From contig NZ_JAAIYO010000002.1 of the NCBI RefSeq assembly GCF_014930455.1, positions 682,001 to 746,000 of the forward strand: a stretch of DNA of 64,000 nucleotides, in the 5' to 3' direction. This stretch comes from Corallococcus soli. GTDB taxonomy: Bacteria > Myxococcota > Myxococcia > Myxococcales > Myxococcaceae. A program made the position numbers and the translations under genes. The notes under the pieces are model-generated. The model saw nothing but the letters and a program-made list of their open reading frames with translations. It searched no databases and was not told where the DNA came from. This document shows, piece by piece, positions 25,574-33,867 of this stretch; the stretch's first letter is position 1, and each line of letters starts with the position of its first letter.

Positions 25574-26746
25574 ATGTCCGTCCTCCGATTGGATTGCACG
25601 AAGTGTGACCAGACGTTTGCGCCGGGCACGGTGTGGAACCTGTGCACGGCGTGTCAGGCGCCGCTGTTCGCGCGCTACGACCTGGAGCGCGCGGCCCGCA
25701 CGCTGCGGCCCGAAGCGCTGTCCGGGCGCGAGCGCTCCATGTGGCGCTACCACGAGGTGCTGCCGGTGGAAGACCCGGCGCACCGGCTGAGCCTGGGCGA
25801 GGGCTTCACGCCGCTGCTCTCCGCGCCCCGGCTGGCCGGATGGCTGGGATTGAAGCGCGTGCTGGTGAAGGACGAGAGCGGCAACCCCACGGGGTCCTTC
25901 AAGGCGCGAGGCCTGTCCGCGGCGGTGTCGATGGCGAAGGCGCTGGGGGCGCAGGCGGTGTGCCTGCCGTCAGCGGGCAACGCGGGCAGCGCGCTGGCGG
26001 CCTACGCGGCGCGGGGCGGGATGGAGGCGCACGTCTTCGTGCCGAAGGACATCGCGTCGCTGTTCCTGATGGAGACGCGGGCCTACGGCGCGCACGTGGA
26101 GACGGTGGACGGGCTCATCTCCGACGCGGGCCGGGTGTGCGCGGGGCTCGCGAAGGAGCATGGCTGGTACGAGTGCGCGACGCTGAAGGAGCCCTACCGG
26201 GTCGAGGGCAAGAAGACGATGGGCTACGAGCTGGCGGAGCAGCTCGGGTGGACGCTGCCGGACGTCATCCTGTACCCGACCGGTGGCGGGACGGGGCTCA
26301 TCGGGATGTGGAAGGCCTTCGAGGAGATGGAGGCGATGGGGCTCATTGGCGCGAAGCGGCCCCGGATGGTGGCGGTGCAGGCGCAGGGGTGCGCGCCCAT
26401 CGTGAAGGCCCACGCGGAGGGCAGGGCGGACGCGCCGATGTGGCAGGGGGCGACGACGCACGCGCACGGCCTGCGGGTGCCCAAGGCGCTGGGTGACTTC
26501 CTCATCCTGCGCGCGGTGAAGGACAGCCACGGCACGGCGGTGTCGGTGACGGAGGAGGAGATCGTTCAGGGCACGAAGGACATCGCCTCCGCGGAGGGCC
26601 TGTTCGTGGCGCCGGAGGGCGGCGCGTGCGTGGCGGCGCTCAAGAAGCTGCATGCCGCCGGGGACGTGACGCCGGAGGAGTCCGTGGTCGTGTTCAACAC
26701 GGGCACGGGCTTCAAGTACGTGGAGAACATGGCGCCGCTGTGGTGA
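25574..26746 (+). CDS. thrC: Threonine synthase
   Basis: The 390-residue PLP enzyme converts O-phosphohomoserine to threonine. A small zinc-ribbon-like start (CTKCDQTF, CTAC) is followed by the PLP lysine in NPTGSFKARGLSAAV, the serine/asparagine loop LPSAGNAGSALAA and the phosphate-binding glycine loop PTGGGTGLIGMWKAF. The zinc-ribbon subtype is common in archaea and many bacteria; a cysteate synthase-like activity is possible in this superfamily but less likely. It begins 15 bases after xthA, so the two may share a transcript. Confidence 0.9.
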   Translation: MSVLRLDCTKCDQTFAPGTVWNLCTACQAPLFARYDLERAARTLRPEALSGRERSMWRYHEVLPVEDPAHRLSLGEGFTPLLSAPRLAGWLGLKRVLVKDESGNPTGSFKARGLSAAVSMAKALGAQAVCLPSAGNAGSALAAYAARGGMEAHVFVPKDIASLFLMETRAYGAHVETVDGLISDAGRVCAGLAKEHGWYECATLKEPYRVEGKKTMGYELAEQLGWTLPDVILYPTGGGTGLIGMWKAFEEMEAMGLIGAKRPRMVAVQAQGCAPIVKAHAEGRADAPMWQGATTHAHGLRVPKALGDFLILRAVKDSHGTAVSVTEEEIVQGTKDIASAEGLFVAPEGGACVAALKKLHAAGDVTPEESVVVFNTGTGFKYVENMAPLW

Positions 26747-26786
26747 TGGATGTGTGTCTGGGGTTGCGTGAGAGGGAGCTTCAATC

Positions 26787-27050
26787 ATGAGCCGTGTACC
26801 GGAAAAGCCGTCGCGTCCTCCGGGGATGCCGGAGGAGCCTGAACCCGAACCCGTGGGGTCGGCGCACCTGCGGCTGGATGGGGTGCTGGAGCTCCGGATG
26901 GGCGCTTCTGCTCGGGGGGGAGTCGTTGGAGAGGCCCTGTTCATCATCAAGCCAGGGGATGCGCGCTACGAGTCGGTGCGCGAACACCTGGGCCCGATGG
27001 AACCGGGTGGCTACGCGCCGGTGTTGCCGTTCCCTCCGGGCACGTTCTGA
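26787..27050 (+). CDS. Small hypothetical protein leading the SitAI cassette
   Basis: The 87-residue product has a Pro/Glu-rich first third (RVPEKPSRPPGMPEEPEPEP) and a compact remainder with an FIIKPGDARYESVREHLG segment and a Pro-rich end. It has no signal peptide. A purine-rich ribosome site precedes the ATG. It sits 49 bases before the SitA-like gene in the same direction and is probably cotranscribed. I do not recognise a characterised family. It occupies the place where sitB genes occur in other sit operons, but it is not a lipoprotein, so I do not call it SitB. Confidence 0.6.
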   Translation: MSRVPEKPSRPPGMPEEPEPEPVGSAHLRLDGVLELRMGASARGGVVGEALFIIKPGDARYESVREHLGPMEPGGYAPVLPFPPGTF

Positions 27051-27099
27051 CGTGCGGGTCGTACGCTGATATGGAAGCGGCGTGATGGGAGTCCCGCCC

Positions 27100-27759
27100 A
27101 TGAAGGTTCTCGCGCTGCTCCTGCTTTTGACGACGACTCTGATGGGGTGCGCGTCAAAGCGTCCTACCCTTGATCACTGGGAGGAGGCGGAGTCCGTAGG
27201 GGAGGATGCTTGCGGAGAGGACGACAAGTGCGTGGCGCTCGTCTGTGCCGACGACTTGTGCGGGCTCTACCACTGCGAGGACACCGGAACGTTGTTGGCG
27301 CGGGGAGGCGGGGTCCGGCCTCCAGCGGCGGCATCGGCTCCAGGCTTTGGACCTCGCAGGTATCGGGGCGCTGCTCAGCCCCTGCCGGGTGACCGTGAAG
27401 CCATCTTCGTCATCCGTTGGTACGACCACCCCACACCCCCGGCTCCATCAGATGGGAGGAGACCTTCAGGCTCTGGATGGGTCCGCCACCATCTCTACCC
27501 CCAAGAGGAACGCCTCGTTGAATACTTCAAGCGGCGAGCGAATATTGATGTTCATGCGTTCACGATGGTGATTCCGCGAGCTGAACACGTGAGATTGCAT
27601 GGAGCGGGAGGACGAGGAGGCCCCTGGAATCAAGCGTGGCGCGACTATGCCAGCACCCACCGGAACGCGACCCCGAAGCAGATTCAGGAGCAATTGGGCC
27701 GGATGATCGTTGAGTTCAACATCATGGGGCCCATTGTTCCCTACTACAGGTTTCGATGA
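27100..27759 (+). CDS. SitA-type lipoprotein toxin (DUF2380/TIGR02269 family)
   Basis: The 219-residue protein has a lipoprotein signal (MKVLALLLLLTTTLMGC, lipid on Cys17). A cysteine-rich stretch follows (Cys at 38, 44, 49, 54 and 59, with CVALVCADDLCGLYHC). The C-terminal domain carries His130-His131, His152, His163, His167 and WNQAW (176-180). This is the layout of the DUF2380 lipoproteins known in M. xanthus as SitA toxins, which move between siblings by TraA/TraB outer-membrane exchange. The His-rich end resembles HNH/AHH-type nucleases, but that activity is inferred. The ATG at 27100 has GGGAG upstream. Base composition is less GC-rich than its neighbours. Confidence 0.8.
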   Translation: MKVLALLLLLTTTLMGCASKRPTLDHWEEAESVGEDACGEDDKCVALVCADDLCGLYHCEDTGTLLARGGGVRPPAAASAPGFGPRRYRGAAQPLPGDREAIFVIRWYDHPTPPAPSDGRRPSGSGWVRHHLYPQEERLVEYFKRRANIDVHAFTMVIPRAEHVRLHGAGGRGGPWNQAWRDYASTHRNATPKQIQEQLGRMIVEFNIMGPIVPYYRFR

Positions 27760-27775
27760 TCCTCAGGAGGAATAC

Positions 27776-28489
27776 GTGAAGTTCTTCCAGCTTCTTCCCG
27801 AAGAGGGCCCACGCTTCACCGGCTTCTTGAATGGTGTGCATCAGTGGGGGCTTCCCGGGGGACTCTGTCCCGTATGTGAAGCCAGTCCTGGGGGGCTCGG
27901 TGAGGCCTATCCATCCGTCGACCTCTCCGGCTGGTCACACCGTCATGAACTTGCGGAGGCGAGGCAGGTACCGCTCGAAGAGTACGAGCGGTTGCGAGAT
28001 CTGCTGAGACCACATACGCCCCCAGGCGCTCTTCTTCTTCCTGATTCAGAGTTCGGTCTACTCAGAGCAAAGGCTTCGGGACGGTGGGGGGCGTTGCATC
28101 TGCCTTACGCCTGGCTGCTTGTGATTCAGCGTGAGGCACTCAAGCGTCTTCGCGAAGAAGCGGGCATCGAACTCAGCACGAGCAAGATGGATCTGCTCTT
28201 CAGAGGGAGTTCCCCTCCTGAATTACTGGAAGTCGAGGTTCATCCCTGTGGCCGCCTGCACGACAGTTGTTTCCTGGATGGACGTGAGCGCCCGTGTGAA
28301 CGATGCGGCCGTCAGGGAGACATCCTCCCCGATATTCCCATCCTGGATGGAAGCACGCTGCCAGTGGGACAAGACCTGTTCCGGTTGGTGGACTTCACGA
28401 CCCTCATCATTGCCACCGAGCGCTTCGTCGAAGCCGTCAACCGCCTCGGGCTGGAAGGGGTCGTGTTCAAGGAAGTGCCCGTGACCTGA
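27776..28489 (+). CDS. SitI-type immunity protein (double-CXXCG family)
   Basis: The 237-residue cytosolic protein has two paired-cysteine knuckles: CPVC at 31-34 and CERCG at 174-178. Between them it has the usual double-CXXCG body (for example LRDLLRPHTPPGALLLPDSE). This paralogous myxobacterial family supplies SitI immunity proteins that neutralise the matching SitA. The first knuckle has Glu instead of Gly after the second Cys. AGGAGG stands five bases before the GTG start, 17 bases after the toxin stop, so toxin and immunity are made together. Like the toxin gene, it is poorer in GC than its surroundings. Confidence 0.82.
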   Translation: MKFFQLLPEEGPRFTGFLNGVHQWGLPGGLCPVCEASPGGLGEAYPSVDLSGWSHRHELAEARQVPLEEYERLRDLLRPHTPPGALLLPDSEFGLLRAKASGRWGALHLPYAWLLVIQREALKRLREEAGIELSTSKMDLLFRGSSPPELLEVEVHPCGRLHDSCFLDGRERPCERCGRQGDILPDIPILDGSTLPVGQDLFRLVDFTTLIIATERFVEAVNRLGLEGVVFKEVPVT

Positions 28490-28496
28490 CGCTGCT

Positions 28497-30890
28497 TCAC
28501 GGCTCGACGACCAACCGCGTCCAGCCCGCCTCCACCCGAAGCTCCAGCACCCTGTCCTCGAACCGGTGCGCCAGCGCCCCCGTCACCTGTCGCACGGACC
28601 CCAATCCATACACCCGCACCGTCTCCTCCGTGCGTGCCCGCTCCAGTGCCCCCGCCTCACTCCGCTCCAGCCGCAGCACCCCGTCCGCCAGCCTGCCCCG
28701 CAGCTCCGTGAGCCGTGACGGGCCGTACCCGTCCCCCGCGTCCTCGTAGAGGCGCCCTCGAACCTCCGGCGCCGCGTGCACGTGCCACTCCAGGTGCTTC
28801 CAGTTCGCGTCCGTGGTGTGCATCGCCGGCTGGGTCAGCGCCACCGCGCCCCCGGCCCTCAGCCACACCGGCACCGTGTCCAGGGGGCCGTCCGCGATGA
28901 CGTACTGGCCTCCCTCGCTCACTTGTCCCACCCGCTCCAGGCCGGGCCACTCCAACCACGTCCCCGCCGGCAGCCATGCCAGCCGCTTCGTCTGTCCCGG
29001 CCGCACCACCGGCGCCACCAGCAGGTCCTGCCCGAACAGGAATTGATCGAACGCGCCCGCGGCTTCCGCATCCCCGGGCGCCTCCATCAACAGCGGCCTC
29101 AAGGGCGCGAGCCCCGTCTCTGACGCCTCGTGCATCAGCGTGTACAGCGTGGGCAGCAGCCGGTACCGTCGCTCCAGCGTCGCGCGGGCCAGCGACAGGT
29201 AGGGCTCTCCGTAGCGCCACGGCTCCTGCGGCGGCGTCCCCTTGCCCGCGTGGTTGCGCATCAGCGGATAGAACGTGCCGGTTTGCATCCAGCGCACCAG
29301 CAGCTCACCGTTCGCCCGGCCCACGAAGCCGGGGATGTCCGTCCCCGTGAAGGCCACCGCCGCCAGGCCCAACCCCACCAGCATCGGGATGGACGTCTCC
29401 AACTGCGTCCAGTGGCTGGAGTTGTCCCCGGTCCACACCGCCGCATAGCGCTGGATGCCCGCGCTCCCCGCCCGCGTCAGCAGGAACGGTCGTGCCTTCG
29501 GACGCAGCTCGCGCAGCGCTTCGAAGGCCCCCTTCGCCATGCCCAGCGCGTAGACGTTGTGCACCTCCAGGTGCCGCCTGTCCCCGTGCCGGGCGTCGTA
29601 GGGCAGCGTCTGTCCTTCCACCTTGCCCACGCCCTCCGCGCGCTGGCTCGTCACCGTGAGGATCCCCAGGTCCGGCTGCACCGCGAAGCACGACGGTTCA
29701 TTCATGTCGTTCCAGAACCCCGCGATGCCCAACTCGACGAAGTCGCGGTGCAGGCCGCCCCACCAGCGCTGCACCTCCGGCCGCGTCAGGTCCGGGAACA
29801 CCGCGGGCCTTGGCCACACCTCGCCCACCAGCACGCCGCCCCGGTCGTAGCGCACCAGGTAGTCGTGCTCCCGGGCTTCCTCGTAGGGCGCCCAGCCCGG
29901 CTCCTGCTTCAGCGCTGGATCCACGATGGGCACCAGCCGCACGCCGTCCGCCGCCGCCTCCCGCACCAGCCCCGCAGGGTCCGGGTAGCGCGCCCCATCC
30001 CAGGTCCAGACCTTGTACCCATCCATGTAATCAATATCGAGATACACGACGTCCAGGGGCAGGCGCCGCCGCCGGTATCCCTGGATGACGCCCCGGATGT
30101 CGTTCGCGGTCTCGTAGCCCCAGCGGCTCTGCTGCGCGCCCAGGCTCCACAGCGGGGGCAGGGGAGGGCACCCCGTCAGCTTCGCGTACCCGCTCACCAC
30201 GTCCCGGATGGCCGGCCCGGCGAACAGGTAGCAGTCCAGCTCCGGGCCCCAGGACTCCCACTCCACCCGCGACGCGTCCGTCAGCGCCACGTCCACCTCC
30301 GAGCGCCACGACTCGTCCAGGAAGAACCCCCACGCCACGCCCTCGCGCAGGCCCACGAAGAAGGGGATGGATTGGTAGAGCGGATCCGTGTCCGGGTGGT
30401 GCGGCATCACGTCCGTGTTCCAGAACGTGAAGTGCATCCCCCGCTTGTCCAACGGGCCCACCTTCTCGCCGAAGCCCAGGTAGCGCTCCTCCGGTGGGGC
30501 CCGCAGCGTCAGCCGGGAGCGGTGGTGGCCCATCGGATACGCGGCCCGCACCTCTCCGGACACGCTCACGCTGCGCGCCAGCTCCCGCCCCGCCGCGTCC
30601 CGGAAGCTCCACAGCCCCGACGTGACGTCGATGTCCAGCGACACGCCTCCCGCCGTCACCCGTGTGCGCTCCGGGGTGCGCTGGAGGTCCAGCCGCTGGG
30701 GGGAGCCGGCCGCGACCACCGCCCAGGAGCGCTTGTCGGGCAGCTCGGGATGAAGGAAGCCGACCTCCGAGGACACCGGCGCGTGCCGCACCCGCAGCAC
30801 CCCGGGCAGCGGACTGGACACCTCCAGGACGGCGTGACGCCCGGACAAGCGCAGGCGGTAGGGCTCGACGTGGGCTTCATCGACGTGCAT
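28497..30890 (-). CDS. Glycoside hydrolase family 31 alpha-glucosidase
   Basis: The 797-residue product has an N-terminal beta-sandwich (to about 220). The (beta/alpha)8 barrel follows, with VVYLDIDYMDGYKVWTWD, the nucleophile aspartate in GFWNDMNEPSCF (about residue 390) and the acid/base region WTGDNSSHW (about 490). Beta domains at the C-terminus complete it. GH31 enzymes split alpha-linked glucose from maltose-like oligosaccharides. There is no signal peptide, so it is probably cytosolic. ATG 30890 is preferred; an in-frame GTG seven codons upstream is possible. It converges on the SitAI cassette with only seven bases between stops. Confidence 0.93.
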   Translation of the reverse strand: MHVDEAHVEPYRLRLSGRHAVLEVSSPLPGVLRVRHAPVSSEVGFLHPELPDKRSWAVVAAGSPQRLDLQRTPERTRVTAGGVSLDIDVTSGLWSFRDAAGRELARSVSVSGEVRAAYPMGHHRSRLTLRAPPEERYLGFGEKVGPLDKRGMHFTFWNTDVMPHHPDTDPLYQSIPFFVGLREGVAWGFFLDESWRSEVDVALTDASRVEWESWGPELDCYLFAGPAIRDVVSGYAKLTGCPPLPPLWSLGAQQSRWGYETANDIRGVIQGYRRRRLPLDVVYLDIDYMDGYKVWTWDGARYPDPAGLVREAAADGVRLVPIVDPALKQEPGWAPYEEAREHDYLVRYDRGGVLVGEVWPRPAVFPDLTRPEVQRWWGGLHRDFVELGIAGFWNDMNEPSCFAVQPDLGILTVTSQRAEGVGKVEGQTLPYDARHGDRRHLEVHNVYALGMAKGAFEALRELRPKARPFLLTRAGSAGIQRYAAVWTGDNSSHWTQLETSIPMLVGLGLAAVAFTGTDIPGFVGRANGELLVRWMQTGTFYPLMRNHAGKGTPPQEPWRYGEPYLSLARATLERRYRLLPTLYTLMHEASETGLAPLRPLLMEAPGDAEAAGAFDQFLFGQDLLVAPVVRPGQTKRLAWLPAGTWLEWPGLERVGQVSEGGQYVIADGPLDTVPVWLRAGGAVALTQPAMHTTDANWKHLEWHVHAAPEVRGRLYEDAGDGYGPSRLTELRGRLADGVLRLERSEAGALERARTEETVRVYGLGSVRQVTGALAHRFEDRVLELRVEAGWTRLVVEP

Positions 30891-30964
30891 GGCTTCGAAT
30901 CTAGGAACCACGCCGCGACCCGCACCCGTTTTTCCCCACTCCGCGTGCGATGCTGTCCACCGCC

Positions 30965-31144
30965 ATGAATCCCCCCGAGCCCCTGCCCTTTCCGGACAGC
31001 CTCTGTCACCGCTGCGCCGCGCCCCCCAAGTACGTCCAGACGCGGACCTCCACCTTCATCCTCTGTCCGCTCCTGCCCCAGAAGTACGCGCCCCAGCCGG
31101 TGCGGGCGTGCTCGCTGTTCCGGCCCCTCGCGCCCGCGACGTAG
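30965..31144 (+). CDS. Small conserved cysteine-containing protein
   Basis: The 59-residue protein has CHRC near residue 15 and single cysteines later (about residues 36 and 50). The core LCHRCAAPPKYVQTRTSTFI is, as far as I recall, a widespread small uncharacterised family, so I regard this as a real gene. The cysteines could hold a zinc ion. The ATG at 30965 gives the conserved MNPPEPLPFPDS start. It is divergent from the GH31 gene. No function is known. Confidence 0.65.
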   Translation: MNPPEPLPFPDSLCHRCAAPPKYVQTRTSTFILCPLLPQKYAPQPVRACSLFRPLAPAT

Positions 31145-31240
31145 CCCGGAGCGCGCCCGTCCGCAGGGCAGGCGGCGGGGCGGGGACCTCACCGCGCCGG
31201 TGGCATCCGTACCTTCTGTCCAAGCCCAGGAGGAGGCTCC

Positions 31241-31750
31241 ATGCCCACCCGTCGCAAGGCCAACGCCGCCCCGGCCCGGGGCGCCCGCCGCAAGCACGCC
31301 ACCGCGTCCCCTGCGAAGCGCACCGCGAAGAAGGGCCACGCGTCCGCCAGCGGTCGCTACAGCGACCCCGCGCTTCGCGAGCGCCTCAAGAAGCGCATCA
31401 TGAAGGGCGCCAAGGGCGGCCGGGCCGGGCAGTGGAGCGCCCGCAAGGCCCAGCTGCTCGCCAGCGAATACAAGAAGGCCGGAGGCGGCTACACGGGCGC
31501 GCGCGCGAGCACCCAGCGCCACCTGTCCTCCTGGACGCGGGAGCAGTGGCAGACCCAGGAGGGCGGCACCCGCGCCCGTCATGGCCGCACCACCGCGCGC
31601 TACCTGCCGAAGGACGCCTGGGCCCACCTGAGCCCGGCGCAGAAGAAGGCCACCGAGCGCCGCAAGCGCACGGGCTCCCGCGCGGGCCGGCAGTTCGTCG
31701 CCAACACCCCCGCCGCGCGCCGGGCGAGGAAGCAGGCCTCGAAGCGCTAG
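31241..31750 (+). CDS. Lys/Arg-rich protein of unknown function (DUF5872-like)
   Basis: The 169-residue, very basic protein has an Ala/Lys/Arg-rich head (about 1-40) and then a conserved segment, GRAGQWSARKAQLLASEYKK, followed by SSWTREQWQTQ and TARYLPKDAWAHLSPAQKK. I recall this pattern as DUF5872; the name is from memory. Similar short basic proteins often bind nucleic acid, but nothing here proves it. AGGAGG precedes the ATG. Single gene with about 100-base gaps on both sides. Confidence 0.7.
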   Translation: MPTRRKANAAPARGARRKHATASPAKRTAKKGHASASGRYSDPALRERLKKRIMKGAKGGRAGQWSARKAQLLASEYKKAGGGYTGARASTQRHLSSWTREQWQTQEGGTRARHGRTTARYLPKDAWAHLSPAQKKATERRKRTGSRAGRQFVANTPAARRARKQASKR

Positions 31751-31856
31751 CGCCGCTCCCCGGGGCCGTGCGCCACGTCCCGCCCCGGTCCTCCCGCACC
31801 GTTGGCATACAGTGCGGAGCCCCGGGGCGGGTGACACGCTTCCGGGTGGAGGACCC

Positions 31857-33491
31857 ATGGACTGCGACTGGCTCATCATCGGCTCGGGGTTTGGCGGCAG
31901 CGTCAGCGCGTTGCGGCTCGTCGAGAAGGGCTACCGCGTCGTGATGCTGGAGAAGGGCCAGCGCCTCCAGGGGCAGGACTTCCCCAAGTCCAACTGGAAC
32001 CTGAAGCGCTGGCTGTGGATGCCCCAGCTCGGGTGGCGCGGCCTGTTCAAGATGACCTTCTTCCGCCACGTCACCGTGCTGTCCGGCGTCGGCGTGGGGG
32101 GCGGCTCGCTCGTCTACGCCAACACGCTGCCCGTGCCGAAGGACGACTTCTTCCAGGCCCCTTCCTGGGGCCACCTGGCGCCGTGGAAGGAAGAGCTCGC
32201 GCCGCACTACGTGACGGCCCGGCGCATGCTGGGCGCCACCGTCAACCCGCTGAGCACCTTTCCGGATCAGGTGCTCAAGGAGGTGGGCCAGGACCTGGGC
32301 CGCCCCGACTTCCAGCCCACCACCGTGGCCGTCTACTTCGGCGAGCCCGGCGTCACCGTGAAGGACCCGTACTTCGACGGCGAAGGTCCGGAGCGCACCG
32401 GCTGCAACGCGTGCGGCGGATGCATGCTGGGTTGCCGCAACAACGCGAAGAACACGCTCGACAAGAACTACCTCTACCTGGCGGAGAAGCGCGGCCTCAC
32501 GCTCCACGCCGACACGGAGGTCACCTGGGTGCGCCCCCTGCCCGACGGTGACGGCTACGAAGTCACCGCGAAGGAAGGCACGGGCTTCTTCCGCAAGACG
32601 CGCCGCTTCACCGCGAAGCACGTCATCTTCGCGGGCGGGGTGCTGGGCACCCTGGACCTGTTGCTCAAGCTCAAGGAGCGGCCGGACGGCCTGCCCCTGC
32701 TCTCCCCGCGCGTGGGGGACGGCGTGCGCACCAACTCCGAAGCGCTCATCGGCATCGTGAGCCGACGCAAGGACCACGACCTGTCCCGGGGCATCGCCAT
32801 CGGGTCCATCCTGCACACCGACGCGCACTCGCACCTGGAGCCGGTGCGCTACCCGGCGGGGTCCGGCTTCTTCCGCCTGCTGATGGCGCCCCACGTCCCC
32901 GGGGCCACCCTGGTGAAGCGCCTGGCGCGCCTCGTGGGGATGCTCGCCCGGCACCCCGTGCGCTTCCTCCAGGCGATGTTCGTCCGGGACTTCGCGCGCC
33001 GCACGATGATTTTGCTCTACATGCGCACCATGGAAGGCCACCTGCGCATGCGGCGAGGCCGCGCGCCCGGCACCGGCTTCCGCACCGGCCTCACCACCGG
33101 CCTGCAGGAGGGCCCCGCCCCCACCGTCAACATGCCGGAGGCGTTCGACCTGGCCAGGCGCGTGTCCGACAAGCTGGACGGCTACCCCATGACCATGGTC
33201 AGCGAAACGCTCATGGGCATCCCCACGACCGCGCACATCCTGGGCGGCGCGTGCATGGGCGACTCGCCGGCCACGGGCGCCATTGACTCACGCCACCGCT
33301 TGTATGGCTATGACGGGCTGTATGTGGTGGATGGCGCGGCCATCTCCGCCAACCCTGGCGTCAATCCCTCGCTCACCATCACCGCCCTCGCCGAGCGCGC
33401 CATGGGCTTCCTCCCCGCCACCCGTGAGCTGCCCCGGGGAGACACCGACGCCACGCTCGCGGCGCCCACGCTGCGCGCCGCGGCGTCCTGA
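31857..33491 (+). CDS. GMC-family FAD oxidoreductase (cholesterol oxidase-like)
   Basis: The 544-residue flavoprotein opens with the FAD dinucleotide fold (WLIIGSGFGGSVSALRL). It has the cysteine-rich CNACGGCMLGCRNNAKN segment typical of the GMC group that includes bacterial cholesterol/steroid oxidases and long-chain alcohol oxidases. It ends with the FAD-binding/catalytic block YVVDGAAISANPGVNPSLT. A HILGGACMG motif precedes that block. No export signal is seen. GGAGG lies just before the ATG at 31857. The substrate is not predictable; steroid or alcohol oxidation is an inference from the family. Confidence 0.85.
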   Translation: MDCDWLIIGSGFGGSVSALRLVEKGYRVVMLEKGQRLQGQDFPKSNWNLKRWLWMPQLGWRGLFKMTFFRHVTVLSGVGVGGGSLVYANTLPVPKDDFFQAPSWGHLAPWKEELAPHYVTARRMLGATVNPLSTFPDQVLKEVGQDLGRPDFQPTTVAVYFGEPGVTVKDPYFDGEGPERTGCNACGGCMLGCRNNAKNTLDKNYLYLAEKRGLTLHADTEVTWVRPLPDGDGYEVTAKEGTGFFRKTRRFTAKHVIFAGGVLGTLDLLLKLKERPDGLPLLSPRVGDGVRTNSEALIGIVSRRKDHDLSRGIAIGSILHTDAHSHLEPVRYPAGSGFFRLLMAPHVPGATLVKRLARLVGMLARHPVRFLQAMFVRDFARRTMILLYMRTMEGHLRMRRGRAPGTGFRTGLTTGLQEGPAPTVNMPEAFDLARRVSDKLDGYPMTMVSETLMGIPTTAHILGGACMGDSPATGAIDSRHRLYGYDGLYVVDGAAISANPGVNPSLTITALAERAMGFLPATRELPRGDTDATLAAPTLRAAAS

Positions 33492-33503
33492 AGCCACGTC
33501 ACA

Positions 33504-33527
33504 CCCTGCCCTGAAGGGCTTGCAGGG
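33504..33527 (+). terminator. Weak hairpin after the GMC oxidoreductase gene
   Basis: CCCTGC at 33504-33509 pairs with GCAGGG at 33522-33527, with a small extra pairing inside. It begins 13 bases after the stop codon. It lacks a T tract, so a terminator role is tentative. The space from 33528 to 33786 shows no gene. Confidence 0.35.
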
Positions 33528-33786
33528 AGAGGTGGGCGCCCTCGCGACGTGTGCGCGGCCGCCCCCAGGACCCGGAAGTCCGCCCACCGCCTGTCAGAGC
33601 CGTGAGCCTCGTACTCCGGTCTGGGGTGCCGCCTCACGCGTGGACGTGCGACCAATGGCGGTGTCAAAGTCGCATGCGGGTGAAAGGGATTGGTCTCCGG
33701 TCGAGGCCCCCCTTCACCTCCGGCAGGGGGGCAACAGTGTTCATGCGCGATCACTCCAGGTGCCCTCAAGCAGCATGGTCGCATCA

Positions 33787-33814
33787 TTGAATTCCTTGTA
33801 GTTCTAATTATACC
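33787..33814 (+). promoter_or_regulatory. Sigma-70-type promoter for the membrane histidine kinase
   Basis: In an AT-rich patch that stands out in this GC-rich window, TTGAAT (33787-33792) and TATACC (33809-33814) are spaced by 16 bases. The kinase ATG follows 53 bases downstream. The AT-rich surroundings (33780-33830) support promoter melting here. Confidence 0.55.
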
Positions 33815-33867
33815 TGTTTAATTGCTTCCACCACCTCCAGCCACCGCCTCCGGGCTGGGGTGAAGGG

